A DNA stretch of 64,000 nucleotides, from assembly GCA_001898505.1 (NCBI GenBank), contig MKTZ01000027.1, forward strand, positions 432,990-496,989, given 5' to 3'. Within the stretch, counting starts at the first letter, position 1. Every line of letters begins with the position of its first letter. The stretch comes from Sphingobacteriales bacterium 50-39 (GTDB lineage: Bacteria > Bacteroidota > Bacteroidia > Chitinophagales > Chitinophagaceae). A program made the translations under genes and the position numbers. Shown here piece after piece: positions 60,468 to 64,000 of this stretch. The notes under the pieces are model-generated. The model did no database searches. It was not told the origin of the DNA and saw nothing but the letters and a program-made list of their open reading frames with translations.

Positions 60468-62933
60468 TCATTCACTGCGGAGGGATTTTATGGGGTTAGC
60501 GAGGGCCGCGCGGATGGTCTGAATACTGACCGTCAACAGCGCAATGGCGAGGGCGGCGGCGCCGGCCACGAGGAAGATCCACCAGCTGATCTCCGTACGA
60601 TAGGCAAACGTCTCCAGCCATTTATACATGGCCCACCACGAGGCGGGGAAGGCGATAAGCGCGGCGATCCCGACAAGTATCGTGAAGTCCCTGCTGAGGA
60701 GGCCGACGATACCACTGACGCTGGCGCCAAGGACCTTGCGTACCCCAATCTCCTTGGTGCGTTGTTCGGCAGCATAGGTAACGAGGCCGAAAAGCCCAAG
60801 GCAGGCGATGAGGATGGCGAAGACGGCGAAGGTGATGAAGATCTGACCGGTCTGCTGTTCGGCATGATACATTTTGTCAAAGTCGGCATCCATGAAGGTG
60901 TAGCTGAAGGGCAGCCCCAGCTTGGCGGCATGGAATTTACTCTCGACCTGCCGGACGAAACTGAAGACATCATTCGTGTGGAAGTGGACGGCCATGTTGC
61001 CCCAGTAAGGGCTGACTTCCATGACAAGCGGCTGGATCTTGTCGTGCATGGAATTATAATTGAAATCCTTTACGACGCCGACGACATGAAAGGAGAGTGG
61101 CTTGAAGTGATCCGACAGATTGGGATTGACCTCATCCGCCCGATTGTAGAGGATCAGATTGAGCGGGTCCTTCACGCCGAGCATCGCTACGGCGGCTTCA
61201 TTGAGGATGAGGCCGGTAGAGTCGGTAGGAAAGTGCGCGAGGTCGAAGTTGCGGCCTTTGACGATCTGCATGCCGAGGGTGGGGACATAATGGTCGTCGA
61301 CCTTGAGCGTGGTCAGGAAGATCGCTTTTTTGACATCAAGCGAGGCGTCCCCGAACCAGCCTGGCTGACGGTACTGATCGCCGCCGAGGGTGGGGAGGTC
61401 GCCGGTGATGGTGGCGTCGGTGGCCCCGGCAAGGGTGAGCAGGTCCTTGCGAAGATTGGTAGTGCCATCCTGGCCGAGCGACCAGGTATTATGGATGACG
61501 AGGACCTGATCCCGGTTAAACCCTACTTCTTTATTGCGAATATAATGTAGCTGGCGGTAGATGACGAGGGTACTGACGATAAGCCCGATGGAAATAAAAA
61601 ATTGAAAGACCACGAGGCTGTTACGGAGCCAACTGCTCTTGAAGCCGGCCGCCATCTTTCCTTTCAATACATGAATCGGCTGGAAGGAGGAAAGATAAAA
61701 GGCGGGATAACTGCCGGCGAGACAGCCGACCAGCAGCACCAGGAGGATGAGGATGGACAGGAACCGGCCGCTGAAGAGCACGTCGGGATGGAGCGATTTG
61801 CCGGCGAGCTGATTGAACATCGGTAGTAGGAGGACAGCGATGCCAAGGGCGAGGACGAGGGACAAGAGGCTGAGCAGGATGGACTCTGTGAGGAACTGGA
61901 GGATGAGGTGCCCTTTGGTCGAACCGGCGACCTTACGGATACCCACTTCTTTTGCACGTTGTGCCGAGCGGGCGGTGCTGAGGTTCATGAAATTGACGCA
62001 GGCGATCAGCAAGATGAGCACGGCAATGACAGAGAAGATGTATACGAACTGGATATTGCTGTTGGCTTCAAGCTCGTAAGACTTATTGGAATGGAGGTGG
62101 ATGTCAGTGAGGGGGAAGATGCGATACTGGAAATGATTACCTGCTTTCTCCAGGTCGGCGACCGACGCGTGGACCAATTCCTGGAGGGCCCGGCTGATAT
62201 GGAGGTTGACGACGGCGTCTACATCCTTCTGGACCTCGGTTCGCGTGGTACCGGTTTGGGCAAGGATATAGGTATAATAATTAGTACTTAGCCAGTCGTT
62301 GTCGCTGGGGTCATTAAAGCTGTAGGATTCGCGGAGGGGGCGAATGAAGCTGAAATGAAAGTGGGACTGTTCCGGCATGTCCCGGATGACCCCGGTGATC
62401 TTGAGCGGTGTATTGTCATCACCTACCTCCAGCGTGCGGCCGATGACGTCGGTGCTGTTGAAATAGCGGCGGGCGGCACTTTCGTCGATCACGATGGAAT
62501 GAGGGTTGTTGAGGGCGGTATTGGGGTCGCCGGCGATCATGGGCAGGGTGAAGACCTTGAAGATCGTGGAGTCGGCGAAGACAAAGTAATGCTCAAGAAT
62601 GTGGTTGCCGCCTTTCCTCACCAGCTGGTTGCCGGGGTTGCGGAATCGGACCATCTGCTGGATCTTCGGATAGTTAGCGACCAGGGTGGGGCCGAGGAAT
62701 TTGGAGACGTTGGCGGCATCGAACCTGGTGTTATTGATGTAGCTATCCTCATCGACCCGATAGATGCGGTCGGCGTTGACGTTGAAGCGGTCATAACTGA
62801 GCTCGTCGGTGACGTACAGGACGATCAGCAGGCAGACACCGAGGCCGGTAGCGAGGCCGATGATGTTGAGGGCGGTAAAACCCTTGCTTTTCCTGAGGCT
62901 GCGGAAGGCGATCTTGAGATAGTTGCGGAACAT
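60468..62933 (-). CDS. MacB/FtsX-type ABC transporter permease
   Basis: The 821-residue protein has the same plan as the permease at 16785-19208: a first helix (FRNYLKIAFRSLRKSKGFTA...IIGLATGLGVCLLIVLYV), a MacB_PCD domain, three central helices with the loop RAKEVGIRKVAGSTKGHLILQF near 340, a second periplasmic domain, and the C-terminal FtsX helices with RTKEIGVRKVLGASVSGIVGLL. Compared with its neighbours it looks richer in G and C, with long open frames on the other strand, which suggests different codon use. It is flanked by hairpin and 31-nt repeat units. No ATPase gene is adjacent. Confidence 0.92.
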   Translation of the reverse strand: MFRNYLKIAFRSLRKSKGFTALNIIGLATGLGVCLLIVLYVTDELSYDRFNVNADRIYRVDEDSYINNTRFDAANVSKFLGPTLVANYPKIQQMVRFRNPGNQLVRKGGNHILEHYFVFADSTIFKVFTLPMIAGDPNTALNNPHSIVIDESAARRYFNSTDVIGRTLEVGDDNTPLKITGVIRDMPEQSHFHFSFIRPLRESYSFNDPSDNDWLSTNYYTYILAQTGTTRTEVQKDVDAVVNLHISRALQELVHASVADLEKAGNHFQYRIFPLTDIHLHSNKSYELEANSNIQFVYIFSVIAVLILLIACVNFMNLSTARSAQRAKEVGIRKVAGSTKGHLILQFLTESILLSLLSLVLALGIAVLLLPMFNQLAGKSLHPDVLFSGRFLSILILLVLLVGCLAGSYPAFYLSSFQPIHVLKGKMAAGFKSSWLRNSLVVFQFFISIGLIVSTLVIYRQLHYIRNKEVGFNRDQVLVIHNTWSLGQDGTTNLRKDLLTLAGATDATITGDLPTLGGDQYRQPGWFGDASLDVKKAIFLTTLKVDDHYVPTLGMQIVKGRNFDLAHFPTDSTGLILNEAAVAMLGVKDPLNLILYNRADEVNPNLSDHFKPLSFHVVGVVKDFNYNSMHDKIQPLVMEVSPYWGNMAVHFHTNDVFSFVRQVESKFHAAKLGLPFSYTFMDADFDKMYHAEQQTGQIFITFAVFAILIACLGLFGLVTYAAEQRTKEIGVRKVLGASVSGIVGLLSRDFTILVGIAALIAFPASWWAMYKWLETFAYRTEISWWIFLVAGAAALAIALLTVSIQTIRAALANPIKSLRSE

Positions 62934-63201
62934 TGGGAATGGTCGGTTTTATGACGAGTAAGGCGGCCAAATCGTCAGGATGATACCAAAAGAGTGCCGG
63001 GTTCATAAAGTCTTGAAGGCCATCCTTCTGTCAAGGTCTGCGAGAGACCACGATGTTCGGTTTTGATACAGTAATCGTGCAGAAACGAGCATCATCACCT
63101 GGGTGGAATAGATGAAACTATTCAGGATTCGAACCGGTAAGCCCATCGGAATAAATAACTTAAGAATTTGCAGAAAACTGCTTCGAACCATATTGAATGC
63201 C
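62934..63201. other. Region upstream of the permease without a convincing gene
   Basis: A reverse-strand frame at 63003-63203 (66 codons) exists but has no recognisable domain and lies in a stretch with several copies of TTCGAACC-like sequence (63128, 63183). I do not call it a gene. The permease promoter should lie here. Confidence 0.4.
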
Positions 63202-63226
63202 AAAACCCGCTGCCAAAGCGGGTTTT
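63202..63226. terminator. Perfect 10-bp hairpin near the right-hand repeat
   Basis: AAAACCCGCT and AGCGGGTTTT pair completely around GCCAA, with T-runs on both strands. It sits 19 bp before the right-hand 31-nt repeat, mirroring the hairpin-repeat arrangement at 60308-60368. Confidence 0.7.
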
Positions 63227-63245
63227 AAAGCGCGGACGTAAAACT

Positions 63246-63276
63246 GTTGCCCGCACTGGATGTTTCTCGAACCGCT
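63246..63276 (+). repeat. 31-nt direct repeat, right copy, next to a hairpin
   Basis: It begins GTTGCCCG and ends TCGAACCGCT, and agrees with 60338-60368 at 24 of 31 positions without gaps. The last ten bases are identical in both copies. Confidence 0.55.
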
Positions 63277-63537
63277 ATGTAGAAAAGCTGTGCAGTATGG
63301 TAATAAGTTGACTACATAAATTTACCTTTAAAACAGCAAGTCATCAAAAAATCTTCAACTGCTATTTGCGGTCATTCCGCCCTGCAGAAGCCGCCCTTAG
63401 TTATTTAAGTTTATGAAAGAGGTGCGCCTACTAATTCATGTTATCAATGTAACCGTTCGAAAATTGCGCTCTCCTCCTTTGATCATAAGTTACTTCTTTG
63501 ATGGTTGCGATTTAGTAGATAATGAGTTTTATTGTAC
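63277..63537. other. AT-rich non-coding region flanking the IS110-family element
   Basis: I see no ORF or RNA gene of a known family in this 260-bp stretch. Part of it may belong to the 3' non-coding end of the IS110-family element; its boundary cannot be set because these elements lack long terminal inverted repeats. Confidence 0.4.
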
Positions 63538-63615
63538 CCCAATAGGGGCTATGATTTTATATTCTTCAGTTTGCTAATGTTCAATAGTTGCTGTTAAATC
63601 ATAGGCCCTGTTGGG
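63538..63615. repeat. Large imperfect inverted repeat next to the transposase gene
   Basis: Arms at 63538-63557 and 63596-63615 pair at 18 of 20 positions around a 38-nt loop. The left arm includes CCAATAGGGGCTATGATTT. On the transposase strand it begins 13 bp after the stop codon. It may be a terminator, a sub-terminal repeat of the element, or part of a structured non-coding RNA. Confidence 0.6.
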
Positions 63616-63628
63616 TTTATATATTATT

Positions 63629-64000
63629 TTATTGGGCGACGAGCTCTTGATTAGAGAGCGGAAAGTAATCGGCTCGATACAACTGTAATTTCTGAACAAC
63701 TCCCTTGGCTATTAAGGCCAGTTTTCTGGCAACTTTTATAATCGCATGCCGACTATTTTTCACCGCATGCTTTCGGTAATACTTTAATAGAGAAGGATCA
63801 TTCCTGATAGCCAACCAGGAGGCTTCTACCAACAACGGCCGTAAATGCTTATTGCAACGGGGTTGTATGCCTTTTACCCGGATACTCTCTCCGCTACTAT
63901 GCTGCCAGGGAATAAGCCCGAGGAAGCTACAGTATTCCGCAGGATCCTTGAACCGGTTAAAATCCCCGATCTCCGCCAATAGACCTATGGCGGTGGTAAA
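63629..64000 (-). mobile_element. IS110-family transposase, C-terminal part (runs off the window)
   Basis: The reverse-strand frame is open to the right edge and encodes about 123 residues of the Transposase_20 (PF02371) region: LLAEIGDFNRFKDPAEYCSFLGLIPWQHSSGE, then KGIQPRCNKHLRPLLVEASWLA, and a C-terminal helix with AVKNSRHAIIKVARKLALIA. The N-terminal DEDD/RuvC-like part lies outside. IS110-family recombinases insert without ordinary terminal repeats and use a serine-containing C-terminal domain; the Ser in QHSSGES is a candidate for the nucleophile. Members of this family carry a bridge RNA in a non-coding end. Completeness of the element cannot be judged here. Confidence 0.9.

Noticed and set aside
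63121..63140. GGATTCGAACCGG resembles the reverse complement of a tRNA T-arm
   Set aside because: The five bases on either side do not form a T-stem, and no acceptor or anticodon arm can be built around it. Several TTCGAACC-like stretches occur nearby, so it is more likely part of a repeat.
63003..63203. Reverse-strand frame of 66 codons upstream of the permease
   Set aside because: No recognisable domain, no signal peptide, and the stretch contains repeated TTCGAACC-like motifs. It is more likely non-coding.
1..64000. Search for CRISPR arrays, rRNA and tRNA genes
   Set aside because: No regularly spaced repeats and no conserved rRNA or tRNA core was seen by eye on either strand.

Overview
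The window looks like a chromosomal segment of a Bacteroidota soil or gut-type bacterium, most likely of the order Chitinophagales (Chitinophaga relatives). This rests on a SusD-type lipoprotein, an OMP_b-brl-type TonB receptor, LytS/LytTR kinase-regulator pairs, MacB/FtsX permeases of about 810 residues, Gfo/Idh/MocA dehydrogenases with twin-arginine leaders, GH95, DUF2891, DUF3179 and many AraC regulators, as well as on promoters of the TAnnTTTG type. I see no rRNA, tRNA or CRISPR array.

Positions 1-8975 hold the strongest unit, a sialic-acid utilisation locus. In order it encodes the tail of a SusD glycan-binding lipoprotein, N-acetylneuraminate lyase, a kelch sialate mutarotase, an MFS transporter (NanT type), an AGE-family N-acylglucosamine/ManNAc 2-epimerase, a sialate O-acetylesterase and an exo-sialidase. 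From the mutarotase to the sialidase all start/stop codons overlap. The logic is: de-acetylate and release sialic acid outside or in the periplasm, import it, equilibrate its anomers, cleave it to ManNAc and pyruvate, and epimerise ManNAc to GlcNAc. A 14-helix DHA2 MFS exporter is appended to the end.

Positions 9303-19208 contain a LytS/LytTR pair, an AraC regulator divergent from it, a membrane protein, an ExbD-like lipoprotein, and a reverse-strand series (PLP class-IV aminotransferase, DmpA-like P1 peptidase, GAPDH, an FtsX-type permease). Positions 19266-29994 contain a GH95 alpha-L-fucosidase, a lipoprotein, a class-A-beta-lactamase-like protein, a TlpA-like thioredoxin, tandem AhpD-like proteins, an AraC gene with a truncated VOC gene, ribokinase plus a GRP-type sugar transporter, and two secreted proteins.

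Positions 30306-45680 are mostly membrane and envelope proteins (an orphan HATPase-like protein coupled to a zinc-ribbon membrane protein, DUF3179, YwqK/TonB, FG-GAP, DUF2891), two MFS transporters, an AraC regulator, a frameshifted aspartic-protease-like gene, and an outer-membrane barrel/LytS/LytTR triad. Positions 45686-59864 contain a YncE-phosphoesterase fusion, a NAGPA-type phosphodiester glycosidase, a rhomboid protease, a GMC oxidoreductase, an unusual OmpA-like lipoprotein, a Tat-exported sugar oxidoreductase/isomerase pair, an Imm/SHOCT membrane protein, a ScyD/ScyE-like protein and conserved hypotheticals.

The right end (about 59865-64000) shows decay and mobility. It has a broken ORF6N gene, an FtsX-type permease flanked on both sides by a hairpin plus a 31-nt direct repeat, and the C-terminal part of an IS110-family transposase followed by a large imperfect inverted repeat. 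Several short pseudogenes elsewhere (13619, 26434, 40395, 41087) also show gene loss in progress.
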